Below the pieces are notes generated by a model. It saw nothing but the letters and a program-made list of their open reading frames with translations, was not told the DNA's origin and ran no database searches. Shown piece after piece: positions 1 through 8,962 of a DNA stretch of 64,000 bases. Made by a program: the position numbers and the translations under genes. The first letter of the stretch is position 1. Every line of letters starts with the position of its first letter. The DNA comes from JAFDWR01 sp038216655 (GTDB lineage: Bacteria > Armatimonadota > Fimbriimonadia > Fimbriimonadales > Fimbriimonadaceae), in the NCBI GenBank assembly GCA_038216655.1, contig JBBQPZ010000003.1, forward strand, positions 62,001 through 126,000. The letters run 5' to 3'.

Positions 1-402
1 ATTGGGGAGTACCTGGTAATCGGCACCGAATTGAGTGAAGCTCACTCCGTTTGTGCTGTAGAAGACTCCGAAGTCGCGCGGGCCGGTGTTGCTCGACGTC
101 TGGTCGAACGTCAGCGAGATGTTCGAAAGACCGAGGGTGCTGACGCTGAACTGGTAGTAGTCACCGATCGCCCACGTGTTCGAGCTGAACGAGTGGGAAG
201 AACCGTTGCCTGCAGGCGAGCTGTAAGTAGCCGCACCAGCGTGAACACCTAGAGCGGATCCCGCACCTACTTCAGGGGCGAACGGGCCCGCGGTCAACGG
301 GATGGAAGTCTCGAAAGTCCAATTCGCAATGACGACCGCCTGGGCGGACATGGCCGAAAGCGTAAGTGCCGCAATCGTAGCCGGATAAAGAATTTTCTTC
401 AT
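1..402 (-). CDS. PEP-CTERM-type exported protein, 3' end outside window
   Basis: The reverse strand reads open for exactly 134 codons from an ATG at 402 to the window edge, so the gene is cut and its C-terminus is not visible. The N-terminus (MKKILYPATIAALTLSAMSA) is a clear signal peptide with a cleavage site after AQA. The mature part is rich in Ser, Thr, Gly and aromatic residues, as in the beta-sandwich exported proteins that usually end with a PEP-CTERM sorting anchor. That the missing end carries such an anchor is inference from the similar style of the 2013-2786 gene. It is divergent from argH across 225 bp. Confidence 0.7.
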   Translation of the reverse strand, partial: MKKILYPATIAALTLSAMSAQAVVIANWTFETSIPLTAGPFAPEVGAGSALGVHAGAATYSSPAGNGSSHSFSSNTWAIGDYYQFSVSTLGLSNISLTFDQTSSNTGPRDFGVFYSTNGVSFTQFGADYQVLPN

Positions 403-627
403 GGTTTTGCAACAGGCGGCCCAAATCAGCCCCCTTTCCTCTCAGACCTTATGATACACAGAGCACCTCGCGCAGAAGCGGCTGCAGATTGTGACAATGT
501 TAATGAAAAGCTGGTAAGTCGCAATTCCGGCAAATGTGCCTGTCCTGTTTGGCACGCGCGGTTTAGTACTTAGGGCAAGTCTCTTTCACGCGGAAATTTC
601 TCCCCGGCTCGGTATGCTCTGCGCGCA

Positions 628-2016
628 ATGAGAAAGCTCTGGGGCGGCGCGTTTTCGGAATCCACGGATGTCCTCGTGGATCGGTTTGGACAAAGCATCA
701 AGACGGATCTTGAGTTCTGGCAGGAGGATGTGATCGGCAGCGTTGCCCACGCTCGCATGCTCGGAGCCACCGGCATCCTCTCCGACGAAGAGGCCGAGAC
801 GATCATCCGCGGGCTTGAGAAGATCCACGAAGAGGGCCCGGACAAACTCCCCCGTGATGTGGAAGACATCCACACCGCCGTCGAAGTCCGCCTCGGCGAG
901 ATCGTCGGCGAAGTCGCGGGCAAGCTCCACACCGCACGGAGTCGAAACGACCAGGTTGCGACCGACGGTCGGCTCCACCTCCACAACGAGTTGCTCCGCA
1001 TCTTCGACGCCCTCAAAGAGCTACAGGGACTGCTCGTGGGCAAGGCCGAAGCGCACCGCGCGGATCTGATGCCCGGCTACACCCACCAGCAGCGCGCCCA
1101 GCCGATCACCCTCGGCTTCCATATGCTCGCCCACTTCTGGGCGCTGCAACGCCACGGCTGGCGCGCCGAGCGACTGTTCGAACTCGCAAACTACTCCCCC
1201 CTCGGCTCCGCCGCGCTCGCCGGCACCAGTTTTCCGATCGATCGCCAGATGACCAGCGACGAACTCGGCTTCATCGCCCCGATCCCCAACGCACTCGACG
1301 CCACCAGCGACCGGTCCTACATCCTCGACGGCCTCAACCTCTGCGCGCTGATCATGATCGATCTCAGCCGTTTGAGCCAGGAACTCGTCCTCTGGAGCGG
1401 CCGGGAATTTGGATTCGTCTCCCTGAGCGATGGCGTGACCACCGGGTCGTCGATCATGCCCCAGAAGCGCAATCCTGACATGGCTGAGTTGATCCGGGGC
1501 CGGGCGAGCCGCGCGATCGGCAACTGGACCGCCCTCGCCGCCACAATGAAGGGCTTGCCGCTCGGCTACAACCGAGACACCCAGGACGACAAGCCGCCGT
1601 TGTTCGACGCCATCCGACTGGTGCTCGACTCTCTGCAACTCGTTTACCAGATGGTCGATACCGCGACCTGGGACACCGAGCGGATGCGCGAGACGATGCG
1701 GGGAGACTTCTCCACCGCCACCGACCTTGCCGACTTCCTTGCCGCGGAGGGGATGCCCTTCCGTCAGGCGCACGAAGTCGTCGGACGGGTGGTTCGAGCG
1801 TGCCTCGACCAGGGCTGCGGACTTGAGGACTTGACCGTCGCACGACTCAGCCATGTCGCACCGGAGGTCACCACGGAGGCGCTCGCCGTGCTTCAGCCGG
1901 AAACGAGCATCGAGCGACGCAACTCTCTTGGCGCCCCTGGCCCCAAGGCGATGCAGACGCAACTGGACCACGCGAGAAGGATTCTGGAGACCGAGGGCTT
2001 CCCGAAGATCGCCTAG
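628..2016 (+). CDS. argH: Argininosuccinate lyase
   Basis: This cytoplasmic enzyme splits argininosuccinate into arginine and fumarate, the last step of arginine synthesis. The 462 residues match the family length. The fumarase/aspartase superfamily signature GSSIMPQKRNP lies at about residues 273-283 and includes the catalytic serine loop; TARSRNDQ near 103-109 and YTHQQRAQP near 151 are further conserved substrate-binding segments. The ATG at 628 gives the conserved N-terminus MRKLWGGAFS. The stop codon overlaps the stop of the convergent PEP-CTERM gene through the shared bases CTAG, so the two transcripts must overlap at their 3' ends. No other arginine genes lie nearby. Confidence 0.97.
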   Translation: MRKLWGGAFSESTDVLVDRFGQSIKTDLEFWQEDVIGSVAHARMLGATGILSDEEAETIIRGLEKIHEEGPDKLPRDVEDIHTAVEVRLGEIVGEVAGKLHTARSRNDQVATDGRLHLHNELLRIFDALKELQGLLVGKAEAHRADLMPGYTHQQRAQPITLGFHMLAHFWALQRHGWRAERLFELANYSPLGSAALAGTSFPIDRQMTSDELGFIAPIPNALDATSDRSYILDGLNLCALIMIDLSRLSQELVLWSGREFGFVSLSDGVTTGSSIMPQKRNPDMAELIRGRASRAIGNWTALAATMKGLPLGYNRDTQDDKPPLFDAIRLVLDSLQLVYQMVDTATWDTERMRETMRGDFSTATDLADFLAAEGMPFRQAHEVVGRVVRACLDQGCGLEDLTVARLSHVAPEVTTEALAVLQPETSIERRNSLGAPGPKAMQTQLDHARRILETEGFPKIA

Positions 2017-2786
2017 CCACGGCGGCGGCGGCGAACCAGGGCAAGCAACCCTAGCGAAAGAGCCCCCAGCGTCGCGGGCTCGGGCACCGCGCGGACCGTG
2101 TAGACCTGATAGTTGTCGAAGTACGCGTTGACTGCCGGAGTTCCGGGGTTTCCGCCGTACTCGAACAGATCCGAGTCGGTGACCGCGTCATCGCTGAGCA
2201 GGGTCAACTGATCCGAGCTGATCCCCGAACCATTGAGGTACGCGATGAACGTTGGCTCCGGGCTCGAATAGTCGATCACGAGAGCAAGCTTGTTCCAAGC
2301 ACCAAAGTTGAAGTGCGGGCCGTTCGAGAAGGAGTAGAAACCCACGACGCCCCCCGGGCCAATCCCCAGGATCGAAAGGTTGCCCGTATCCGTGGCGATC
2401 GCCGCACCTGATATGTGCGTGCTGCCCCCGTACAGATCGAGTCCCATCTGACCGCTTGCGGTCGACGGGTCGGCGTAGATCATCACCTCGGAAACGAGGA
2501 CCCGGTCGGACGAAGTTGCCGGGTCAAAGGAGTAGGTCGGCCATGCCCAGCTTTCGTCGTTGGCAGGAGTCGTAAGATTAAGAGATTGAGCGCTGCCGCC
2601 GTAGCCTCGCGTGCTCGAAACCGCCGCCGTACCGGCCCGCAGATCGGTCGACCATCCCTGCTGACCGGCAATATTGCCCAAGGCATAGGACGGACTTTCA
2701 AACGTGGCCGACGTAAGCACGGTTACCGCCGGGGCAAGCGTACAAAGGGCCGCGCTAAGCGCCGCGGTGTAGTAAAGCCGTCGCAT
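2013..2786 (-). CDS. PEP-CTERM sorting domain protein
   Basis: This is an exported protein of about 257 residues. The start at 2786 is preferred over an in-frame ATG at 2825 because it follows GAGGAG and gives an immediate signal peptide (MRRLYYTAALSAALCTLAPA). The body is a predicted beta-sandwich of the lectin/glucanase-like kind. The end is a textbook PEP-CTERM anchor: VPEPAT, then a hydrophobic stretch of about 15 residues, then a run of five arginines. In this system the anchor is recognised by an exosortase, which is not in this window. Function is otherwise unknown. Confidence 0.88.
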   Translation of the reverse strand: MRRLYYTAALSAALCTLAPAVTVLTSATFESPSYALGNIAGQQGWSTDLRAGTAAVSSTRGYGGSAQSLNLTTPANDESWAWPTYSFDPATSSDRVLVSEVMIYADPSTASGQMGLDLYGGSTHISGAAIATDTGNLSILGIGPGGVVGFYSFSNGPHFNFGAWNKLALVIDYSSPEPTFIAYLNGSGISSDQLTLLSDDAVTDSDLFEYGGNPGTPAVNAYFDNYQVYTVRAVPEPATLGALSLGLLALVRRRRRG

Positions 2787-2918
2787 CTTCTCCTCAAACC
2801 AAAACAGCGGTTTCCCGCAAATCAAGCCATTATAGGATAGTACACGTCTGGCGGAAGCCAGTTGGTACAGCCTCCGCGGCTTTCTTAAACCAATATATTT
2901 ACCTGGCCTGGGCGCCGA

Positions 2919-5444
2919 CTACACGCCGGGTCCAAGCAAGACCGCGTTCAAGAACATCCGGTACGTGCCCGGCCACATCGCCCGCTCCAGCGGGTCCTCA
3001 AGGAAGATGATTACGTGGCCCTGCCCGGTCGGTACGTCCTGGAGCCAGGCTGCCCCGGTGAGCGCCTTGTCGGTTTCGTCGGGCCAGTCCCAGCCGCTCA
3101 AGAGCTTGTGAGACTTCTCGTCGGACGAGTACTGGACGACGGTGCCGCCTTCCTTTCGTGCCTTAAAAAAGGAGCTCCCGGAAGTCGGTACGGCAATCGA
3201 GATCTTTCCTTTCTCAGGTGCCGGATAGCCGTAGCTAAGGAAGGACCGCGGGTCGAGGTCGGCCCGGAAGATCGCTCCTGGCAGGTCGCGCATTTCGCCT
3301 TCAACGGGGTCGAGCTTTTGGAAGGCGGCGAGCGCCCATTGGGGTGATCCGAGCACGACGAGCGTGCCGCCCGCCTGGACCCAATCTTTGAGCGGCCCCT
3401 CGACGGTCGGAGAACCTCCGCCTGGCACCACGATCGTCGTGTACTTGGCAAGGACTCCCGCCCGCAGGGCGCGGCTGGAGAGCGGCGTGAAGGGTAGGTG
3501 GAACCGTCGTTCGAACAGATACCAGGCCGCGCTGAAGTCGGTCGGCTGCGAGTCGGTGCCGAACAAGATGCCGATGTTCGCTTTCTTAAGCGCCATCGTA
3601 CTTCCGCTTCCCGGCCCCTCGCGCCCTTCTTCGGGGTAGCTGGTGGGGATGCCCCGCAAAGTGCATCCGTGCCGATAGGCGATATTTCTAACGATCTCTT
3701 TGTAACCCTCACCGTTCCGCGCGGCGAGGAATAGGAAGGTTCCACGTGGAAGCGAGACGTCGCCGACGTGCATCGGCTTGGTCGAAACCATCCCATGGAC
3801 GCCCTTACTCAGAATCTCGGCGACTGCGAGGATATCCTCCTCGTCCGTGTAAGGGATGGCTAGTCCGACGGGGCCGTCAGTCGAGTGATCTTCATGGATC
3901 GTGAAGGGACCGGCGGGGCTAGCAAAGCTGCACTCGTAGGCTGTCAATCCGTGGGCGTATGGGAGGGACCAGCCGGTGAAGTCGTAGAACTCGTTCCCTT
4001 CCGGACCCGGATAGGTTTCGCCTGCAGCGACCGAGCCCTTCTTGGCAAGCTGCTCTTTCGTGAACTGCGGCTCAAAGCCAGGTTGCCGCTCCAGCAACGC
4101 CTTCGCGAGGAATCCTTGAGGTTGCGCCAGATCTACAACAAGGGAAGGTCCTTCGACGTGAACAGTCTTCGCTGTCGTATCGCCAAACAACGTCGCCCCC
4201 GCTTGATCCCAAGGACCATTCATGAAGTTCGATTTGACGCCCTCGCCCGCGAGTAACTGCGCCAGTCGACGCAATGCCCTGGCGTCGCCAGTCATGAGAT
4301 ACCGCTTCACCGTCGGGCTGAACTCGGCGGTCGCAGCTTTGTGCTTGTAGTCGGCGAAGCTAGTCAGCAGCTCTTGCCGGTGCTGTGCCGCCGAGCCGAT
4401 CACCGCCAGGGCGGAGGTGAAGTGGTGGGCCACCCCATCCCGAAGGGTCAGCAGGCTGTCGTCCGACCGTCGGCGCGCGATGAAGCGTCCGCCATCGGTC
4501 TCGTGAGTCATGCCGATCGCGCCCGAGAGGGTCGTCCAGGAGTCCAGATAACCCGCATAGAACAGGTCGAACTCGTCCTTGACGAAGTAGCTCCAGCCGT
4601 TCGAGTCGAACGCGGCACCGGTGGCCCGACCAAATATGTCCGTCCACTTCGCGACCCGGTTTCGGTCTACGTTGTCGTTGATCGACATCGGGTTGGGCGG
4701 GAAGAAGTAGGTTGAAACCTGTCCGTGCTGGTCGCAGTACACCTGAGGCGTCCACTTCAGGAACTCGGTGACTTCCTGCCGCGTCTCGTCCTGGCTCATC
4801 GCCACGCGATCGCGGTTCATGTCGAACCGGTAGTGGTTCAACCGGCCATAAAGTAGGGGCGGTTGGGCGCTCTCGAACGACTCGTTCTCTGGCGAACCCG
4901 TCTCGATCGAGTTGTAGTACACGACGTAGCGCTCATGCCCGTCCGGGTTGTAAACCGGGTTCACGATCACGACCGCGTTCTTCAGCATCTCTTGAAACTT
5001 GGGCGAGGAGGCCAGGTTGTAGAGTAGCGGCATGGCGGACTCGAACGAAGCGGTCTCGTCGCCATGGATGCACTCGTTGATCCACACGATCGCCGGCGTC
5101 TTGGCGAGGATCGCCTCCCGATTCTTCGGCTGGCCCGAGGCAAGCTCCGCGATGTTGCCCTGGATATCCTTCAGCCGACGGATGTTGTCCGGCGTGGAGA
5201 CGGCGAAGATGCGGAGCGGCCGGCCCTCCGTGCTCTTCCCGTACTGGAACATCTTGACCGTCGACGGTGACGTCTCAGCGATCTTTAAGACAACTTGCTC
5301 CTGATCGCGATAGGTCGAGTGATGCGTCCCGATCGCGTAGCCAAGCAGCTCGTCGGGCCGCGCCACGCTCCGCGGGTAGGGCCCGAAGCCGTAGAAGTCA
5401 AACGGCTTGGAGAGCAGCAGCGAAGCGAGCACGCCGAGAATCAT
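2919..5444 (-). CDS. M14-family zinc carboxypeptidase, exported
   Basis: This is an 841-residue protein with a short N-terminal hydrophobic segment, probably a signal peptide. Zinc ligands of the M14 family are visible: HGDE at about residues 127-130 (His and Glu), NPDGHER near 166, and the third ligand His in CDQHGQ near 240; the catalytic Glu is probably in GMTHETDGG. The C-terminal half, after about residue 420, resembles the glutamine-amidotransferase-like domain found in long bacterial M14 peptidases (for example the segment TTIVVPGGGSPTV). It presumably trims peptides outside the cytoplasm. It stands alone and is divergent from the tolC operon. Confidence 0.88.
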   Translation of the reverse strand: MILGVLASLLLSKPFDFYGFGPYPRSVARPDELLGYAIGTHHSTYRDQEQVVLKIAETSPSTVKMFQYGKSTEGRPLRIFAVSTPDNIRRLKDIQGNIAELASGQPKNREAILAKTPAIVWINECIHGDETASFESAMPLLYNLASSPKFQEMLKNAVVIVNPVYNPDGHERYVVYYNSIETGSPENESFESAQPPLLYGRLNHYRFDMNRDRVAMSQDETRQEVTEFLKWTPQVYCDQHGQVSTYFFPPNPMSINDNVDRNRVAKWTDIFGRATGAAFDSNGWSYFVKDEFDLFYAGYLDSWTTLSGAIGMTHETDGGRFIARRRSDDSLLTLRDGVAHHFTSALAVIGSAAQHRQELLTSFADYKHKAATAEFSPTVKRYLMTGDARALRRLAQLLAGEGVKSNFMNGPWDQAGATLFGDTTAKTVHVEGPSLVVDLAQPQGFLAKALLERQPGFEPQFTKEQLAKKGSVAAGETYPGPEGNEFYDFTGWSLPYAHGLTAYECSFASPAGPFTIHEDHSTDGPVGLAIPYTDEEDILAVAEILSKGVHGMVSTKPMHVGDVSLPRGTFLFLAARNGEGYKEIVRNIAYRHGCTLRGIPTSYPEEGREGPGSGSTMALKKANIGILFGTDSQPTDFSAAWYLFERRFHLPFTPLSSRALRAGVLAKYTTIVVPGGGSPTVEGPLKDWVQAGGTLVVLGSPQWALAAFQKLDPVEGEMRDLPGAIFRADLDPRSFLSYGYPAPEKGKISIAVPTSGSSFFKARKEGGTVVQYSSDEKSHKLLSGWDWPDETDKALTGAAWLQDVPTGQGHVIIFLEDPLERAMWPGTYRMFLNAVLLGPGV

Positions 5445-5518
5445 GGGGAAAGTGTAGCTCAGCAGGGCGGCAGCGACAGTGGCCGTGGCCGTGGGCAGCG
5501 GGCAGTGCGAAGAAAGTT

Positions 5519-5554
5519 GTCATCCCGAGGGAGCCCTAGCGACACCGAGGGACC
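5519..5554. repeat. REP-like element, GTCATCC family
   Basis: The sequence opens with GTCATCCCGAGGGAGCCC and closes with CGAGGGACC. It is a diverged member of the same imperfect palindrome family as the array at 14423-14881. It lies in the divergent intergenic region 5445-5815 between the M14 peptidase and tolC, where no coding signal was found. Confidence 0.55.
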
Positions 5555-5630
5555 TTACTGTAGTCGCCTCTTGCGCCTAGCTCATTGACAACCTTGGACC
5601 CACGGAAACAATCAAGAAACGATGACCGTC

Positions 5631-5701
5631 AGATTCCTCCACTTCGCCGCGCCCGGTCTCGGTCCCAACCTATGAAGAAGTGGGGCGTCGGTCGGAATGA
5701 C
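5631..5701. repeat. REP-like element, GATTCC...GGAATGAC type
   Basis: The element begins AGATTCCTCCACTTCGCCGC and ends GTCGGAATGAC, so its ends are an imperfect inverted repeat. This is the widespread GTCATTCC...GGAATCT type of bacterial intergenic palindrome, here in reverse orientation. An open frame runs through it into tolC, but the repeat and the lack of any signal peptide before 5816 argue that this part is untranslated. Confidence 0.55.
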
Positions 5702-5815
5702 AATTCTCTTGGAGGCATGCGAGACTTCAATGTTGCCAATACCCTTAAACCCAAAAACCCCAATACTCTCACTAAGCCCTGGAACCACCAGCCCGCCCGA
5801 ACTCGTAGAGGTCCC

Positions 5816-7159
5816 ATGATGGACGGGCGGTCGCGCGGTATCTTGGTGGGAGCGATGTTGCGCGCCCTTTGTCTCCTCGTACCCGTCTTGTTGCCCGCTG
5901 GGCTTGCCGCTCAGACTCCCGAGCCGCTCACGCTGCCTGAGGCGATCCGGCTTGCCGCGAGCCAAAACGGCACGATCCGAGCCGCCGTCATCGACGCACG
6001 GACGGCCAAAGTCCGAACCGAGGAGGCCCGTGCCGCCTTCTTTCCGGTCATCACTCCGTTCTACCAATACAACTCCTCCCGCAGCGTCGGACTCGGCACC
6101 ACCAGCGGCCATGTGATCCAGAGCGACGGCAGCAGCACCGGCGTATCCGCCAGCTTCCCGCTCCTCGACACGGGCCAGCGGCAACTCAACCTGCTCTCGT
6201 CCAGCCGAAGTGAAGCCAGCGCCCGTGCGAACTCGCTTCAGACCTTGCGAGCGACGCTCTTCACCGTCAACCAGCAGTATTACGACGCCCTTCGTGCCCA
6301 AGAGCTGCTCCGCGTTGCTCAAGCGCAAGTGGACCGAACGAAGTTGATTCTCGACCAGACCAACGCCCGCGTCGAGGCTGGCGATGCCCCCAAGAAGGAC
6401 GTGCTCCAGGCGAAGTCGGACTATCTCAACGCATCGGTAGACGCCATCGCTCAGAAGAACGCCAGTTCCAACGCGAATGCCACTCTCAAGGCGACGCTCG
6501 GCCTCGACCTCACCGCAAGCCTTCCTCCCCTCGCCAAGCCAGAAGAGCCGAATTCGATGGCAAGCGAGGCCAACGTAGAGGGAGTCGTGAAGGAAGGCCT
6601 GACCAATCGCGCGGACTTAACCGCCCAGCGCCGAAGCGTCGATGCCAGCCGCTACGACGCCCGACGACTCGGGCTTGAAGCAGGCCCGACCTTCAACCTT
6701 GACGCTACCTTCGACCTCGCGTTCAGCCCACGCCACAGTCAAAACCGGACCCTCGGCTTCGTGCTATCGGCCCCGCTATTCGACGGCGGCCTCCGGCGCG
6801 CCCAAGCGCGGGTCGCGCGTCTCCAACTGGAGCGACTTCAGGTCCTCCTCCTCCAGAGCGAGCGCAACGCCCGAGCGGAGATCGAGTCAGCCGTGGCTGA
6901 GTTCAACCAGAATGCGGAGCGCGTCAATGCCGCGAAGGCCGCTCTCGACGCGGCCAAAGAGAACTACCAAGCCGCCGTCGATGCGCAAAAGCTGGGTGCC
7001 GCGAGCGTCATTGAAGTCTCGACCGCGCAGGTAACTCTGGTCACCGCCGAATCCAACTACATTCAGGCGATTTACGATTACGATACGTCCGAGATTCGGC
7101 TACGGCTGGTTGCCGGCCGATCGGTTCCCGGCGAGGAACTCGCCAATTTGAAATCATGA
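5816..7159 (+). CDS. TolC-family outer membrane efflux protein
   Basis: This is the outer-membrane channel of a tripartite export system. ATG codons at 5816, 5819 and 5855 all lead into a signal peptide (LRALCLLVPVLLPAGLAAQ); 5816 follows GAGGT and 5855 follows GGGAG, so the exact start is uncertain. The protein has two alpha-helical OEP repeats rich in Ala, Gln and Asn, with the usual LPEAIRLA opening (PEPLTLPEAIRLA) and a duplicated pattern in the second half (SVIEVSTAQVTLVTAESNYIQAIYDYDTSEIRL). Its stop overlaps the start of the HlyD gene by four bases (ATGA). It is the first gene of the efflux operon. Confidence 0.92.
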   Translation: MMDGRSRGILVGAMLRALCLLVPVLLPAGLAAQTPEPLTLPEAIRLAASQNGTIRAAVIDARTAKVRTEEARAAFFPVITPFYQYNSSRSVGLGTTSGHVIQSDGSSTGVSASFPLLDTGQRQLNLLSSSRSEASARANSLQTLRATLFTVNQQYYDALRAQELLRVAQAQVDRTKLILDQTNARVEAGDAPKKDVLQAKSDYLNASVDAIAQKNASSNANATLKATLGLDLTASLPPLAKPEEPNSMASEANVEGVVKEGLTNRADLTAQRRSVDASRYDARRLGLEAGPTFNLDATFDLAFSPRHSQNRTLGFVLSAPLFDGGLRRAQARVARLQLERLQVLLLQSERNARAEIESAVAEFNQNAERVNAAKAALDAAKENYQAAVDAQKLGAASVIEVSTAQVTLVTAESNYIQAIYDYDTSEIRLRLVAGRSVPGEELANLKS

Positions 7160-8961
7160 AGAAGGCTCTCATTTGGATTGTCGTCCTCGCCGTCATCGGC
7201 GTGGCGGGCTTTATGTTCTTCCGCAAGAAGGACAATGCGGCGGGCGAGATCGAGTATCGCTACGCAACCGTCGAGAAGGGCGAGATCGTACAGTCGATCT
7301 CCGCATCCGGCCAACTCGTCGCGCTCACCGCAGTGGACGTGAAGTCCAAGGCCGGTGGCCGAGTGAAGGAGCTTCGCGTCGATGAAGGTAGCTATGTCCA
7401 CAAGGGCGATGTGATCGCGGTGATCGATCCGGCCGACACCAAGGCCGTGTACGACCAGACCGCCGCCGACCTCACCGCCGCCGAGGCTCGAGCCCTCCAG
7501 GCGAGCGAGAACTACAAGCTGCAGGTTGCGAGCAACAAGAACGAAATCGCCGACGCCCGCGCCGCCCTCAATTCGGCGAGGATTCGTCTTCAACGCGTCG
7601 AGCTTGAGACCAAGCGAACCCCGGAACTGACGAACTCCACCGTCAGCACCGCACGCGCAAGCTACGAGGAAGCCGTCTCCAACAAGCGCAAACTTGAGCA
7701 GGTCACGATCCCCTCGCGCCGACGCGAGGTCGATGGCGACTTCGCTCGAACCAGGGCCGAACTTGATGCCGCGAAGGCGGACTATGAGCGCCAGCAGCAA
7801 CTTTTGAAACTTGGCTACGTCGCGAAATCCAAGGTCGAAGCCGCCCAGTCCGCGCTGCAGTCCGCGCAGGCTGCGTTCAACCTCGCCGAGCAAGCCCGTG
7901 CCACCGTCGAGCAGGACATCGCCGTCCAACTTCGCTCCGCCGACGCCTCCGTCGAGCGGGCCTCCGCGACCCTGAGGACCGCCAACGCAAACCGCGCCGA
8001 CATGCCGATCGCGGACACCAACCTCGCCGAGGCTCGACAGGCAGTCAAAACGGCTCAGATCGCTCTCGACAAGGCAATCACCAACTCGATTCAAAACTCG
8101 GTCCGGCGCAGCGACATCTCTGCGGCTCAGGCGTCCACCGTGCGCAGCCGAGTCTCGATGAACAACGCCGAGCTCCAATTGAAGGACACGACCGTCGTCG
8201 CCCCGCGCGACGGTGTCGTGACTCTGAAATACCTGGAAGAAGGCACGATCATCCCGGCAGGTACGAGCACCTTCGCTCAGGGCCCGGCCATCGTCCAACT
8301 CAGCGATGTGACGACCCTCTACGTGGAGTGCATGGTCGATGAAGCCGACGTGGCGTCGGTCAAGCCCGGCCAGAAGGTTCGCGTGACCACCGAAGCCTAT
8401 AAGGGCAAGGGCCTGGAGGGCACGGTTACCCGGGTCAACCCGAGTGCTAAGACCGAACAGAACGTGACCTCGGTCAAGGTACGCGTCAGAGTGCTTCCGC
8501 CCAAGGACAAGGCGCTTCGCCTTCTCCCCGGAATGAACGCGACCTGCGAGTTCATCACCCTATCCAAGCCGGATGTGATCGTCGTCCCGACCCAAGCGGT
8601 CGAGGAAGACAACGGAACTTCCTACGTCCGCGTCAAGTCGCCGACGTCCAAGATCCCCGTGCGTAGAGACGTGAAGGTGGGCGCGACCGGTAACGACGGG
8701 ATTGAAATTACCGACGGCCTGAAGGTCGGAGACGAGGTCGTGACCGCCGAGGTCAACCTCGCGGAGGCGAAGGAGATCCAGCAGAAGATGGTCGAGGCCC
8801 AGCAGGGCGGCGGCCTGGTCGGCGGCGGCAACCGCGGCGGCCGTTCGTTCGGAGCAACCAACACCAAGGGTGGCGCGGGTAAGGCGGGCGGCGGGACCGG
8901 CGGCGGCGCAGGCAAGGCCGGCGGCGGAATGGGCGGTGGCGGCGGCGGGAAGGGCAAATAA
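7156..8961 (+). CDS. HlyD/MacA-type periplasmic adaptor
   Basis: This membrane-fusion protein of 601 residues joins the inner-membrane transporter to TolC. One N-terminal membrane segment (about residues 3-20) is followed by a lipoyl-like half (VKSKAGGRVKELRVDEGSYV), a long alpha-helical hairpin of about 200 residues, and the returning lipoyl and beta-barrel parts (VVAPRDGVVTLKYLEEGTII). The last 50 residues are a Gly-rich tail with repeated KAGGG units, which is unusual for the family and may be a lineage-specific disordered extension. Gene order and overlaps put it in one transcript with the permease and the ATPase. Confidence 0.92.
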   Translation: MKKALIWIVVLAVIGVAGFMFFRKKDNAAGEIEYRYATVEKGEIVQSISASGQLVALTAVDVKSKAGGRVKELRVDEGSYVHKGDVIAVIDPADTKAVYDQTAADLTAAEARALQASENYKLQVASNKNEIADARAALNSARIRLQRVELETKRTPELTNSTVSTARASYEEAVSNKRKLEQVTIPSRRREVDGDFARTRAELDAAKADYERQQQLLKLGYVAKSKVEAAQSALQSAQAAFNLAEQARATVEQDIAVQLRSADASVERASATLRTANANRADMPIADTNLAEARQAVKTAQIALDKAITNSIQNSVRRSDISAAQASTVRSRVSMNNAELQLKDTTVVAPRDGVVTLKYLEEGTIIPAGTSTFAQGPAIVQLSDVTTLYVECMVDEADVASVKPGQKVRVTTEAYKGKGLEGTVTRVNPSAKTEQNVTSVKVRVRVLPPKDKALRLLPGMNATCEFITLSKPDVIVVPTQAVEEDNGTSYVRVKSPTSKIPVRRDVKVGATGNDGIEITDGLKVGDEVVTAEVNLAEAKEIQQKMVEAQQGGGLVGGGNRGGRSFGATNTKGGAGKAGGGTGGGAGKAGGGMGGGGGGKGK

Positions 8962-8962
8962 C

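Noticed and set aside
5585..5815. N-terminal extension of the TolC gene
   Set aside because: The extension crosses a REP-like repeat and would bury the signal peptide about 90 residues inside the protein.
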